Part shown: one piece after another, positions 43,486 to 52,716 of the stretch
Layout: every line of letters begins with the position of its first letter
Position numbering within the stretch: position 1 is the stretch's first letter
Source of the DNA: Lachnospiraceae bacterium YSB2008
GTDB taxonomy: Bacteria; Bacillota; Clostridia; Lachnospirales; Lachnospiraceae
Length of the DNA: 64,000 nucleotides
NCBI GenBank assembly: GCA_000687655.1
Contig: JHWR01000002.1
Location: 1 to 64,000, forward strand
Direction of reading: 5' to 3'
Translations under genes and position numbers: made by a program
The notes under the pieces: model-generated
The model's input: the letters and a program-made list of their open reading frames with translations, nothing else
The model's database searches: none
What the model was told of the DNA's origin: nothing

Positions 43486-45156
43486 ATGCTAACTGATATT
43501 GAGATAGCACAGAATGCCAAATTAAAGAACATAAAAGAAGTTGCAGGAAAGATAGGACTCAGTGAGGAAAACATTGAACTGTATGGAAATCATATGGCTA
43601 AGTTCACTGATGAGTATATCAACAGTGTGGCTGACAAGCCTGATGGAAAGCTCATACTTGTTACAGCTATCAATCCTACTCCTGCAGGTGAAGGTAAGAC
43701 AACTGTCACCATTGGACTTGGTGATGCTCTTGCTAAACTTGGAAAGAAAAGCATTGTAGCTCTCAGAGAGCCTTCACTGGGACCATGTTTTGGAGTTAAA
43801 GGAGGAGCAGCCGGAGGTGGATATTCACAGGTAGTCCCTATGGAGAAGCTCAACCTTCATTTCACAGGTGACTTCCATGCTATAACTTCTGCAAACAATC
43901 TTCTTTGCGCGGTTCTTGACAATCATCTTCTTCAGGGTAATACTCTTGGAATTGATCCAAACAGGATTGTTATCAAGAGATGTCTGGATATGAATGACAG
44001 AGCTCTCAGAAATATTGTTATAGGTATGGGTAAGCGTATGGACGGAGTGGTAAGAGAAGACCATTTTGTTATCACGGTTGCTACTGAAGTTATGGCTATA
44101 CTCTGTCTTTCTACCGATATATTTGACTTAAAGAAAAGACTGGGCAACATGATAGTTGCTTATACATATGCAAATGAACCTGTTAAGGCTGAAGCACTTG
44201 GCTGCGTAGGTGCTATGACAGCTCTTCTTAAGGATGCTATCAGACCTAATATTATACAGAGTCTGGAAGGTAATCCTGCTATAGTACATGGCGGTCCATT
44301 TGCAAATATTGCTCATGGATGTAATTCTGTGAGGGCAACACGCCTTGCACTTAAGTCAGCTGATTATGTTGTTACTGAGGCTGGATTCGGTGCCGATCTC
44401 GGGGCTGAGAAGTTCCTTGATATAAAGTGCAGACTCGCTGGGCTTAAGCCGGATGCATGTGTACTGGTTGCTACGGTAAGAGCACTTAAATACAATGGCG
44501 GAGTTAAGAAAGCAGACCTTAATGAAGAGAATCTGACAGCTCTGTCAGAAGGAATAGTTAATCTCGGTAAGCATATTGAGAATATCAAGAAGTTTGGTCT
44601 TCCTGTAGTTGTAACTCTCAACAGATTTGTTTCTGATACGGACAAGGAGATTGAGTTTGTAAGAGAGTTCTGTGAGAGCAAGGGTGCTATGCTTACAGTA
44701 TCAGAAGTATGGGCTAAAGGTGGTGAAGGTGGAATACCTCTTGCTGAAGCTGTACTTAAGGTTCTTGAAACTGAGAAGTCAAACTATGCACCTATATATG
44801 ATGCAGAGCTTCCTATAAAGGAAAAGATGCTCATTCTTTCAAAAGAGATATATGGTGCAGATGATGTTATATACAGTAAAGAAGCAGAAAATGCTATAGC
44901 AAAGATAGAAGATATGGGTTACGGAAACCTGCCTATATGTGTTGCAAAGACTCAGTATTCTCTTTCTGATGATCCGACTCTTCTCGGAAGACCGGAAGGA
45001 TTCAAGATGAATATTCGTGAAGCATATGTATCTGCGGGTGCCGGATTTGTTGTTCTGATATCCGGAAGTATTATGACTATGCCGGGACTTCCAAAGAGTC
45101 CTGCGGCTGAACGTATAGATATTGATGATGATGGAAATATTACAGGGTTGTTCTAG
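43486..45156 (+). CDS. fhs: formate-tetrahydrofolate ligase
   Basis: A 556-residue enzyme that uses ATP to make 10-formyl-tetrahydrofolate from formate. [21 protein letters not shown] is the ATP site, followed by [36 protein letters not shown] and [14 protein letters not shown]. Length is normal. CGGAGG precedes the ATG. With folD 18 bases downstream it forms a one-carbon unit giving methylene-THF from formate; a full acetyl-CoA pathway is not shown by these genes alone. Confidence 0.97.
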   Translation: MLTDIEIAQNAKLKNIKEVAGKIGLSEENIELYGNHMAKFTDEYINSVADKPDGKLILVTAINPTPAGEGKTTVTIGLGDALAKLGKKSIVALREPSLGPCFGVKGGAAGGGYSQVVPMEKLNLHFTGDFHAITSANNLLCAVLDNHLLQGNTLGIDPNRIVIKRCLDMNDRALRNIVIGMGKRMDGVVREDHFVITVATEVMAILCLSTDIFDLKKRLGNMIVAYTYANEPVKAEALGCVGAMTALLKDAIRPNIIQSLEGNPAIVHGGPFANIAHGCNSVRATRLALKSADYVVTEAGFGADLGAEKFLDIKCRLAGLKPDACVLVATVRALKYNGGVKKADLNEENLTALSEGIVNLGKHIENIKKFGLPVVVTLNRFVSDTDKEIEFVREFCESKGAMLTVSEVWAKGGEGGIPLAEAVLKVLETEKSNYAPIYDAELPIKEKMLILSKEIYGADDVIYSKEAENAIAKIEDMGYGNLPICVAKTQYSLSDDPTLLGRPEGFKMNIREAYVSAGAGFVVLISGSIMTMPGLPKSPAAERIDIDDDGNITGLF

Positions 45157-45174
45157 TAAAGGAGGTACTTTGAC

Positions 45175-46032
45175 TTGGCTGAGATTATAGATGGAAAGAA
45201 GATTTCGCAGGATATTAAGGATGAAGTAAAGGAGAAAGTGGCAGCTCTTCGTGAGAAGGGTATTGAAACTTCCCTTGCTGTTATATTAGTTGGAAATGAT
45301 CCGGCATCTACTGTTTATGTAGGAAACAAGAAAAAGGCCTGTGAGTATACAGGTATCCGATCTCTTTCATACGAACTTCCTGAAGATACTACAGAAGAGT
45401 CACTTCTTCAGCTTATAGATAAGCTGAATGCTGATGATACTGTGAATGGTATACTGGTTCAGCTTCCGCTTCCCAAGCATATCGATGAGAGTAAAGTTAT
45501 AAGAAGAATATCTCCTGATAAGGATGTTGACGGTTTTCATCCTGAATCCGTAGGACGTCTCAGTATAGGTGAGAAGGGCTTTGTTTCATGTACACCTGCC
45601 GGTATCATTGAGCTTCTTAAGAGAAGTAATACGGAGCTTTCAGGTGCTGAAGCAGTTGTTATCGGAAGAAGCAATATAGTTGGAAAGCCGATGGCAATTC
45701 TTCTTCTTAGAGAAAATGCTACAGTTACAGTTTGTCATTCTAAGACAAGAGATTTAAGGGAAGTATGCAAAAGAGCAGATGTTCTTGTTGTTGCTATAGG
45801 ACAGCCTGAATTCATTGATAATACTTATATCAAGGAAGGCGCTACAGTTATAGATGTAGGAATCCACAGGAAGGGCGATGGCAAGAAGCTCTGTGGTGAT
45901 GTTGATTATGAGAAGGCTTTTCCTGTTGCAGGAAAGATAACACCTGTTCCGGGCGGAGTTGGACCTATGACCATAGCTATGCTTATGTATAATTGCTACC
46001 AGGCAGCTCTGATGCAGAATGATCTTGTATAA
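45175..46032 (+). CDS. folD: methylenetetrahydrofolate dehydrogenase / cyclohydrolase FolD
   Basis: A 285-residue bifunctional enzyme interconverting methylene-, methenyl- and 10-formyl-THF. Signatures: STVYVGNKKKACEYTGI (catalytic Lys and Tyr region), GILVQLPLPKHIDESKVI, the NADP loop GRSNIVGKPMAILLL, and TPVPGGVGPMTIAML. Start TTG at 45175 after AAAGGAGG. A small GCATG/CATGC hairpin at about 46049-46068 follows but is a weak terminator. Confidence 0.97.
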   Translation: MAEIIDGKKISQDIKDEVKEKVAALREKGIETSLAVILVGNDPASTVYVGNKKKACEYTGIRSLSYELPEDTTEESLLQLIDKLNADDTVNGILVQLPLPKHIDESKVIRRISPDKDVDGFHPESVGRLSIGEKGFVSCTPAGIIELLKRSNTELSGAEAVVIGRSNIVGKPMAILLLRENATVTVCHSKTRDLREVCKRADVLVVAIGQPEFIDNTYIKEGATVIDVGIHRKGDGKKLCGDVDYEKAFPVAGKITPVPGGVGPMTIAMLMYNCYQAALMQNDLV

Positions 46033-46101
46033 TAGAAAACTACGCGGCGCATGCTGTAAGCAACATGCTTTATTATATATTTGATTCTAAGGAAACGATA
46101 T

Positions 46102-47430
46102 ATGTTCAATGTTTTGATGATCTCTCTGGGTTGTGATAAGAACAGAGTAGACAGCGAAGAGATGTTAGCCCTGCTGTCAAAGCGGGGCTATAATATTACA
46201 AATGAAGAGGAAGAGGCAGATATTGCCATTGTAAATACATGCTGTTTTATAGGCGATGCACTCACTGAAAGTATAGATACTGTTTTAGATGTCTCTAGAT
46301 TAAAGGCCGGAAGACTTAAATACATCATAGTTACCGGATGCATGGCTGAAAGATTTAAAGATGAGATAAAGACAGAACTTCCTGAAGTTGATGCATTTCT
46401 CGGAACATCATCTATAGATCACATTGCTGATGCTCTTGACAGGGTCACCAATGGTGAAACGGGTGTAATGTATTTTGATGATCTTGACAGACTTCCGATT
46501 GTTGAAGAAAAAAGACTTCTTACTGAAACTCCTTATATGGCATACCTAAAGATTGCCGAAGGCTGTGATAAGAGATGCACATATTGTGCGATTCCATACT
46601 TCAGGGGTCCTTACAGGAGCGTGCCTATGAATGTTCTTGTAAAGAGAGCTGAAGAGCTTGCTGAGAGCGGAGTAAAAGAACTTATTCTCGTCGCTCAGGA
46701 AACGACTTGTTATGGCATTGATCTTTATGGTGCCAAGTCACTTCATGAACTGATACGCAGATTGTCAGAAGTCGAGGGAATAAGCTGGATAAGGCTTATG
46801 TACTGTTATCCTGAGGAAATATATGATGAACTTATAGAAGAGATAGCCGAAAATAATAAAGTTCTTCATTATATAGATATGCCGCTTCAGCATACTGAAA
46901 GTGATATACTTCGTCGTATGGGCAGAAGGATAGATAAGGATAAGCTTTATGAGATAGTTTATAAGCTCAGGGAAAGAATTCCAGATATTGCCATAAGAAC
47001 TACTCTTATAGCAGGATTCCCGGGTGAAACTAAGGAGGATCATGAGGCACTCCTTGATACAATTAATGAGCTTTCATTTGACAGACTTGGTGTATTTGCA
47101 TACTCGAAAGAAGAAGGGACTCCGGCTGCTGATTTTCCTGATCAGATTGATGAGGATACAAAAGTATTCTACAGAGATGAAATCATGGAATTACAGCAGG
47201 ACATTTCATTTGATATAAATAATACTTTTATAGGTAAAGACATAGATGTTATAATTGAGGGGTACATATCAGATGATGATATATATGTTGGCAGAAGCTA
47301 CAGAGATGCGCCTGATGTTGATGGGCTTGTATTTGTAGAAGCTGACAGAGAATTCATATCAGGGGAGATAGTTAAGGTTCATGTTGAAGAAGCGGGACCT
47401 TATGATATGAAGGGAAGAGAGAAGATATAG
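46102..47430 (+). CDS. rimO: ribosomal protein S12 methylthiotransferase RimO
   Basis: A 442-residue radical-SAM enzyme that adds a methylthio group to an aspartate of ribosomal protein uS12. The N-terminal UPF0004 domain has SLGCDKNRVDSE, NTCCFIGDA and VTGCMAER cysteines for the auxiliary cluster. The radical-SAM triad is EGCDKRCTYCAIP, with FRGPYRSVP after it. A TRAM domain ends the protein (VDGLVFVEA...GEIVKVHVEEAGPYDM). ATG at 46102 with AAGGAA upstream is preferred over the earlier in-frame start. ftsK-rimO-pgsA order is usual in Firmicutes. Confidence 0.95.
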   Translation: MFNVLMISLGCDKNRVDSEEMLALLSKRGYNITNEEEEADIAIVNTCCFIGDALTESIDTVLDVSRLKAGRLKYIIVTGCMAERFKDEIKTELPEVDAFLGTSSIDHIADALDRVTNGETGVMYFDDLDRLPIVEEKRLLTETPYMAYLKIAEGCDKRCTYCAIPYFRGPYRSVPMNVLVKRAEELAESGVKELILVAQETTCYGIDLYGAKSLHELIRRLSEVEGISWIRLMYCYPEEIYDELIEEIAENNKVLHYIDMPLQHTESDILRRMGRRIDKDKLYEIVYKLRERIPDIAIRTTLIAGFPGETKEDHEALLDTINELSFDRLGVFAYSKEEGTPAADFPDQIDEDTKVFYRDEIMELQQDISFDINNTFIGKDIDVIIEGYISDDDIYVGRSYRDAPDVDGLVFVEADREFISGEIVKVHVEEAGPYDMKGREKI

Positions 47431-47441
47431 GAGGTAAAGGG

Positions 47442-49106
47442 ATGTATTACGACAATAATGTATGGGCTGCAAATGATGACAAAGGGGAAAAGATAGTTCT
47501 TCTTCCAAAGTATGCAAACAGACATGGTCTTGTTGCCGGTGCTACAGGAACAGGTAAGACAGTAACATTGAAGGTTCTTGCTGAGAGCTTCTCAGATATG
47601 GGAGTTCCTGTATTTCTTGCTGATGTTAAGGGTGATATTGCAGGTCTGGCAAATCCCGGTACTGACAGTGAAGATATGAAAAAAAGAATAGAGAGATTCG
47701 GCCTTTCAGAGGCAGGATTTTCATTTAATGGATATCCGGTTACTCTTTGGGATATTTATGGAAAGAAGGGTATACCTCTCAGGACAACCATTTCCGAGAT
47801 GGGACCGTTACTTCTTTCACGTATTATGGAGTTAAATGATCTGCAGAGCGATATACTCTCGATCGTATTCAAAATAGCAGATGATAATAATCTTCTCCTT
47901 ATAGATACAAAAGATCTTAAGGCTATGCTGAATCATGTATCTGATAACAGCAAGGAATATGAAGCTCAGTATGGAAAAATGAGTCCGGCTTCTATAGCTG
48001 CAATAATACGTGCACTTGTTGCGCTTGAGGTTGCAGGCGGTGATACTTTCTTCGGAGAGCCTGCTCTTAATCTTACAGACTGGCTTACATATGGTCCTGA
48101 AGGCAAAGGAATGATCAATATACTTGACAGCGAGAGCCTTATAAGTAACAGTAAGCTTTATTCGACATTCCTGCTGTGGCTGCTTTCAGAACTCTTCGAG
48201 AGACTTCCTGAGGTTGGTGATCTCGATAAACCTAAGATGATATTCTTCTTTGACGAGGCACATCTCCTTTTTAACGGAGCGTCTAAAGTCTTCCTTGAGA
48301 AGATAGAACAGGTTGTTAAGCTTATAAGATCAAAGGGAGTCGGTGTATACTTCTGTACACAGAATCCTCGTGATATACCTGACGGTGTACTCGCTCAGCT
48401 TGGAAACAAGATACAGCACGCACTTCATGCTTATACACCTTCTGATCAGAAGGCTGTTAAGGCGGCTGCTGATTCCTTCAGAGTTAATCCTGAGTTTGAT
48501 ACATATGAGACCATTATGAGTCTTGGAACAGGAGAAGCAGTTGTTTCATTCCTTGAAGATTCAGGTGTTCCGGGAATGGCCAGAAAGGCCTTTATACTTC
48601 CTCCTAGATCTTCTTTTGGAAGCATTGATGATGGAAAGAGAGACAGTATTATAAAAGGAAGTATGCTTTACAGTAAGTATTATGAATCAGTTGATCCGGA
48701 TTCAGCTTATGAATTCTTCGAAAGACGTGGCATAGAGCTTGCTGAAGAAGCTGAAAGAGAAAGACAGGAACAGGAAGAGGCTAAGGAAAGAGAGAAGCAG
48801 GAAAAAGAAGAGGCTAAGGCTAAAGAAAAGCAGGAACGTGAAGAGGCACGAGCTGCTGAAAGAGCTGAGAGAGAAGCTGCAAGAGAAAAAGAAAGAAAAG
48901 AGAGAGAAGAGGCCAGAAAGAAAGCTGCTGAGGAAAGAAAGAAGAATCAGGCAATTAACTCAGTCGGTAATTCAGTAGCCGGAACTCTTGGACGTGAAGC
49001 CGGAAAAGCAGCCGGAGGAAAGTTCGGTAAGTTCGGAAAGACTCTTGGCGGAAATGTAGGCGCAAGCCTCGGAAGAGGACTCTTTGCAACCCTCTTTAAG
49101 AAATAA
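47442..49106 (+). CDS. HerA/DUF853-type ATPase (YjgR-like)
   Basis: A 554-residue ATPase of the DUF853 branch of HerA/FtsK-like motors. Walker A is GATGTGKTVTLK (33-44), ADVKGDIAGLANPG follows, Walker B is MIFFFDEAHLLF, and YFCTQNPRDIPDGVLAQLGN is a family stretch. Residues about 425-510 are an Arg/Glu/Lys-rich helix, and the end is Gly-rich (AAGGKFGKFGKTLGGNVGAS). The biological role of YjgR-like proteins is unknown; no nuclease partner such as NurA is adjacent, so the DNA-end-resection role of archaeal HerA is not implied. AGGAGG precedes the ATG, 11 bases after rimO. Confidence 0.9.
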   Translation: MYYDNNVWAANDDKGEKIVLLPKYANRHGLVAGATGTGKTVTLKVLAESFSDMGVPVFLADVKGDIAGLANPGTDSEDMKKRIERFGLSEAGFSFNGYPVTLWDIYGKKGIPLRTTISEMGPLLLSRIMELNDLQSDILSIVFKIADDNNLLLIDTKDLKAMLNHVSDNSKEYEAQYGKMSPASIAAIIRALVALEVAGGDTFFGEPALNLTDWLTYGPEGKGMINILDSESLISNSKLYSTFLLWLLSELFERLPEVGDLDKPKMIFFFDEAHLLFNGASKVFLEKIEQVVKLIRSKGVGVYFCTQNPRDIPDGVLAQLGNKIQHALHAYTPSDQKAVKAAADSFRVNPEFDTYETIMSLGTGEAVVSFLEDSGVPGMARKAFILPPRSSFGSIDDGKRDSIIKGSMLYSKYYESVDPDSAYEFFERRGIELAEEAERERQEQEEAKEREKQEKEEAKAKEKQEREEARAAERAEREAAREKERKEREEARKKAAEERKKNQAINSVGNSVAGTLGREAGKAAGGKFGKFGKTLGGNVGASLGRGLFATLFKK

Positions 49107-49145
49107 GACTTTATATAAACTAATGATATTGGAGATTAACCTAAC

Positions 49146-49703
49146 ATGAATTTACCAAATAAAATAACGATATTCAGAGTTGTACTCATTCCATTTTTCC
49201 TTTTGTTTCTTTTGATTCCTTCTATTCCTGGAAACAGATGGATCGCATTAGCTATATTTATAATAGCATCGCTTACTGATATGGTAGATGGAAAGATTGC
49301 AAGGAAGTATAATCTGATAACTGATTTCGGAAAATTCATGGATCCACTTGCAGATAAGCTTCTTGTATGTTCTGCAATGATAGCGCTTATAGAACTGGAA
49401 AGAATTCCTGCATGGGTAGTAATCATTATCATAGCCAGAGAATTTACTATAAGCGGATTCAGACTCATAGCATCTGATAATGGTGTTGTTATAGCCGCTT
49501 CGATGTGGGGAAAGGTTAAGACAACTGTTCAGATGATAATGGTAATTCTTCTTATTGCAGATCTGGGAAGTGTTTTTCCAAATGCAGCAGGTGTTATAAC
49601 TATCATTGAATATGTTCTTATATATGCGGCAATGCTGCTTACGGTTATTTCTCTGATAGATTACATTGTTAAGAATAAAGAAGTTATAAAATCATATAAA
49701 TAG
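49146..49703 (+). CDS. pgsA: CDP-diacylglycerol-glycerol-3-phosphate 3-phosphatidyltransferase
   Basis: A 185-residue membrane enzyme making phosphatidylglycerol phosphate. The CDP-alcohol phosphatidyltransferase motif DMVDGKIAR...GKFMDPLADK (D-x2-DG-x2-AR-x8-G-x3-D-x3-D) is complete, flanked by four to five hydrophobic segments. GGAG precedes the ATG at 49146. It ends the ftsK-rimO run and is followed by a terminator. Confidence 0.96.
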   Translation: MNLPNKITIFRVVLIPFFLLFLLIPSIPGNRWIALAIFIIASLTDMVDGKIARKYNLITDFGKFMDPLADKLLVCSAMIALIELERIPAWVVIIIIAREFTISGFRLIASDNGVVIAASMWGKVKTTVQMIMVILLIADLGSVFPNAAGVITIIEYVLIYAAMLLTVISLIDYIVKNKEVIKSYK

Positions 49704-49712
49704 TACGAATTT

Positions 49713-49755
49713 AAGCCGTATTTGGGATAAGTAAAATGTTCCAAAAACGGCTTTT
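49713..49755 (+). terminator. terminator after pgsA
   Basis: AAGCCGT (49713-49719) and TTTGG (49721-49725) pair with ACGGCTT (49747-49753) and CCAAA (49741-49745) across a 15-base loop. TTAAAA follows directly and an eight-T run comes about 10 bases later, so the T tract is not perfectly placed. Confidence 0.7.
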
Positions 49756-49775
49756 AAAATTGGTTTTTTTTAAGG

Positions 49776-49804
49776 TTGAAATAAAGTAATAAGTGTACTA
49801 GAAT
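49776..49804 (+). promoter_or_regulatory. sigma-A promoter of the decarboxylase operon
   Basis: TTGAAA (49776-49781), 17-base spacer, TAGAAT (49799-49804); the start site is predicted near 49811. Confidence 0.75.
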
Positions 49805-49820
49805 ATACTCGGTCTAAATT

Positions 49821-49855
49821 GGCTTTAGAGTAGCCTTTAAGGCTGCCTTTTATTT
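49821..49855 (+). promoter_or_regulatory. leader with competing short hairpins
   Basis: AGCC at 49832-49835 can pair with GGCT upstream (49821-49824) or with GGCT downstream (49841-49844). The downstream hairpin is followed by GCCTTTTATTTT, so it resembles a weak intrinsic terminator and the pair resembles a small attenuator. Stems are only 4-6 bp, so this may be chance. Confidence 0.35.
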
Positions 49856-49882
49856 TCAAATTATTAACATGGAGGACTGAAA

Positions 49883-51307
49883 ATGAGCGTAAATGCCGGT
49901 ATGTCAGCAAGCGACAGAATCAATGCTTTGCTTGATGACGCAAGTTTCGTTGAAGTTGGTGCTTATATAACAGCAAGAAACACTGATTTCAATACTGATG
50001 CACTTGATACGCCCAAGGACGGTGTCATAACCGGATATGGACTTATCGGTGGAAGATTAGTTTATGTTTACAGCCAGGACAGAAGCGTTCTTTCCGGATC
50101 GATCGGAGAGATGCATGCTAAGAAAATAGCTAAGCTTTATGACATGGCTATGAAGATGGGAGCACCTGTTATTGGTCTTATAGACTGTGCAGGCCTCAGA
50201 CTCAGAGAAGCAACAGATGCACTTAATGCATTCGGAAGACTTTACATGAAGCAGACTATGGCTTCAGGAGTTATTCCTCAGATTACTGCAATTCTGGGAA
50301 CATGCGGTGGAGGAGTTGCTGTTATACCTTCACTCACTGACTTTACATTTATATCAGAAGATGGCGGAAAGCTTTTTGTTAACAGTCCTAATACACTGGA
50401 TGGAAATTATGTTGAGAAAGAGGATACTTCTGCAGCAGGTTATATAAGTGAGAATACATCACTTGTTGATAAGGTTCTTAAAACTGATGCTGAAGTTTTA
50501 GCTGAAATCAGAAACTTCATAGAACTCATCCCTTCTAATTGTGATGAGGAAGGTTTCCTTGATTCTGAAGATGATCTCAACAGAACACTTCCGGGCATAG
50601 ATTCAATGTCTGATGATGCAAGAGGAATAATCTCTTCAGTTGCTGATGATAATTATTTCTATGAAATAAAAGAGCATTATGCTCCTGAAATGGTTACAGG
50701 TTTCATCAGACTTAATGGATTCACAACAGGTGTTGTTGCTAACCAGATCAAAGATGGAAGTGATAAGCTTACTACAGGCGGAATGCAGAAGGCTGCTAAG
50801 TTCGTAAGCTTCTGTGATTCGTTTAATGTTCCTGTACTTACATTTACAAATGTAAAGGGATTTGCGGCTTCCATAGATGAAGAGAAGACTATATCAAGCA
50901 GTGCTGCAAAGCTTGTTCAGACATTTGCAAATGCAACTGTTCCTAAGGTAAATGTTATAACAGGCGAGGCTTATGGTACTGCATTTACTGCTATGAACTC
51001 AAAGTCAATCGGCGCTGATATAGTATACGCATGGCCAAAGGCTAAGGTTGGTATGATGGATGCAGAGATGGCTGCAAAGATCATATATGAAGAAGAGATA
51101 GACAGCAGCGAAGATAAGGTTAAGGCTATAGCAGAGTATAAGAATCAGTATGAGAACATACAGGGTTCTGCACTTTCAGCTGCTAAGCGCGGATATGTTG
51201 ATGATATCATCGAACCTGATGCAACCAGAAAGAGAGTTGCTGCTGCTTTTGAGATGCTTTCTACAAAGATTGAGGAAAGACCTTTAAAAAAGCATACATC
51301 TATATAG
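49883..51307 (+). CDS. acyl-CoA carboxyltransferase subunit (MmdA/12S-like), divergent
   Basis: A 474-residue crotonase-fold carboxyltransferase of the PccB/MmdA/transcarboxylase-12S family, expected to move CO2 between an acyl-CoA and carboxybiotin. N-terminal half: DSASFVEVG-type opening, YVYSQDRSVLSGSIGEMHAKKI, GAPVIGLIDCAGLRLREA. C-terminal half: GFTTGVVANQIKDGSDKLT, FTNVKGFAAS in place of the usual DVPGF, ITGEAYGTAFTAMNSKSIGADIVYAWPKAKVGMM. It is shorter than typical MmdA (about 510) and several conserved motifs are changed, so its acyl-CoA specificity may differ or be lost. First gene of a five-gene operon. GGAGG precedes the ATG. Confidence 0.88.
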   Translation: MSVNAGMSASDRINALLDDASFVEVGAYITARNTDFNTDALDTPKDGVITGYGLIGGRLVYVYSQDRSVLSGSIGEMHAKKIAKLYDMAMKMGAPVIGLIDCAGLRLREATDALNAFGRLYMKQTMASGVIPQITAILGTCGGGVAVIPSLTDFTFISEDGGKLFVNSPNTLDGNYVEKEDTSAAGYISENTSLVDKVLKTDAEVLAEIRNFIELIPSNCDEEGFLDSEDDLNRTLPGIDSMSDDARGIISSVADDNYFYEIKEHYAPEMVTGFIRLNGFTTGVVANQIKDGSDKLTTGGMQKAAKFVSFCDSFNVPVLTFTNVKGFAASIDEEKTISSSAAKLVQTFANATVPKVNVITGEAYGTAFTAMNSKSIGADIVYAWPKAKVGMMDAEMAAKIIYEEEIDSSEDKVKAIAEYKNQYENIQGSALSAAKRGYVDDIIEPDATRKRVAAAFEMLSTKIEERPLKKHTSI

Positions 51308-51323
51308 AAAGGCGGTTATAGAG

Positions 51324-52280
51324 ATGAAGAAAAAAATAATACTTCTCTTTATGATGTCTGTTCTTTTGCTAATGACTGCCTGCGGCGAGGAGAAGACTGC
51401 TACAAACTTCGAATATAATCAGGGAGTTATGGTAGCAATCAACCAGTCTCTTATAGATCAGTACAAGGATGTGAGTGACCTTGAGTATGATTATTATTCT
51501 ACAGAAGGTACTGATGTTGAGAAGGCTGCTGTATCAGGCTTTAAGATGGCAGAGACAACTGACCATGTTGGATCATTTGTTGGATTTGATACTTCAAATG
51601 AAAATGTAAGGATAGTTGATGGCAATGATGGCCAGATACTCTGCACAACCAGATGCATATATAAGAACAGAAATGTAGATGTTACTGTTTATTATAAAGA
51701 GAACAAAGAATTCAATCTGCAGAAGTCACAGCTTTATGAGACTCTTGCTAATGAAGCTATTCAGGCCGGATATAATAACCTGGATCAGTATGTTGCTGAG
51801 AATTATGCTGATTATGGATTTTCAATAGATTCGGCTGACGCTTTCCTGGATGATGTTATCATGAACAATGGTAATATCACTCCATACAAGGCTGTTGATG
51901 TGGAAGTAAGTGCAGTATATTCGCGAGAAGAGCTTCTTAAAAAAGCCGGTATCAATACCGGAATCGGAATGATCACCGTATTCTCAGTGCTTATTTTCAT
52001 AGCTTTCATTATCTACCTTCTTAAGTTTGTTCCAATGATGCTTGAAGGAAAGAAGAAAGAAGAGCCAAAGGCTGAGGTTAAGAAAGAAGTTAAAGTTGCT
52101 TCTGTACCGATTGCACCGGCTGCTGCCGAAGAAGAGCTTGATCCGGATAAGGATCATGAACTTATTGCAGTTATAACAGCTGCACTTTATGCATATTTAG
52201 GAAATGATAACGTAAGTACACCTGTCTGCACAGATAGCAATGACAGATTGGTTGTTCGTTCTATCAGAAGAGTCAGATAA
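51324..52280 (+). CDS. lipoprotein-like OadG (decarboxylase gamma/delta) subunit
   Basis: A 318-residue protein in two parts. Residues 1-20 are a lipoprotein signal with lipobox LMTAC (Cys20), followed by an extracellular region of about 185 residues. A single membrane helix (about 212-234, IGMITVFSVLIFIAFIIYLL) then leads to a cytoplasmic Lys/Glu/Ala linker and an end ELIAVITAALYAYLGN...VRSIRRVR, which is the conserved C-terminal motif of OadG/MmdD-type subunits that tether the carboxyltransferase to the pump. Ordinary OadG is under 100-130 residues with no lipobox; the extracellular extension is unusual. Seventeen bases after the carboxyltransferase gene. Confidence 0.82.
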   Translation: MKKKIILLFMMSVLLLMTACGEEKTATNFEYNQGVMVAINQSLIDQYKDVSDLEYDYYSTEGTDVEKAAVSGFKMAETTDHVGSFVGFDTSNENVRIVDGNDGQILCTTRCIYKNRNVDVTVYYKENKEFNLQKSQLYETLANEAIQAGYNNLDQYVAENYADYGFSIDSADAFLDDVIMNNGNITPYKAVDVEVSAVYSREELLKKAGINTGIGMITVFSVLIFIAFIIYLLKFVPMMLEGKKKEEPKAEVKKEVKVASVPIAPAAAEEELDPDKDHELIAVITAALYAYLGNDNVSTPVCTDSNDRLVVRSIRRVR

Positions 52281-52300
52281 TATCAGGAGGAATAAAATTC

Positions 52301-52687
52301 ATGAAAAACTATAGAATTACAGTTAATGGTACATCATATGACGTAGCTGTTGAAGAAGTATCAGGCGGCGCAGCACCTGCAGCAGCACCTGTTGCAGCAC
52401 CTAAGGCAGCAGCTCCTGCACCTGCAGCTGCACCTGCACCAGCAGCTAAACCTGCAGCAAGCGGCAATGAAGGAAGCGTTAAGATTGCTGCTCCAATGCC
52501 AGGAAAGATTCTCAGTGTTAAGACTGAAGCAGGCAAGGAAGTTAAGAAGGGTGAAGTACTTCTTATACTTGAGGCTATGAAGATGGAAAATGAGATAGTT
52601 GCTTCTCAGGATGGAACAGTTGCATCTGTAAATGTATCTGTAGGCGATGCTGTTGAAGCCGGCGATACACTTGCAACACTTAACTAA
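52301..52687 (+). CDS. biotin carboxyl carrier protein of the Na+ pump
   Basis: A 128-residue carrier. Residues 1-20 are a short conserved head ([20 protein letters not shown]), 21-55 a Pro/Ala swivel linker, and 56-128 a biotinyl domain with the biotin attachment motif EAMKMEN (Lys94). It equals the MmdC/GcdC or transcarboxylase 1.3S type. AGGAGG precedes the ATG. It shuttles CO2 between the carboxyltransferases and the membrane subunit. Confidence 0.95.
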   Translation: MKNYRITVNGTSYDVAVEEVSGGAAPAAAPVAAPKAAAPAPAAAPAPAAKPAASGNEGSVKIAAPMPGKILSVKTEAGKEVKKGEVLLILEAMKMENEIVASQDGTVASVNVSVGDAVEAGDTLATLN

Positions 52688-52716
52688 TACGTTCATTTCT
52701 TGCAGGAGGAAAAAAG

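Noticed and set aside
46049-46068. GCATG/CATGC hairpin after folD as a terminator
   Set aside because: The stem is only 5 bp and the T tract is interrupted; rimO follows without a clear promoter, so read-through is likely.
47442-49106. HerA-NurA type DNA end-processing or phage-defence module
   Set aside because: The ATPase is of the widespread YjgR/DUF853 type, and neither a NurA nuclease nor a SIR2-type partner is adjacent.
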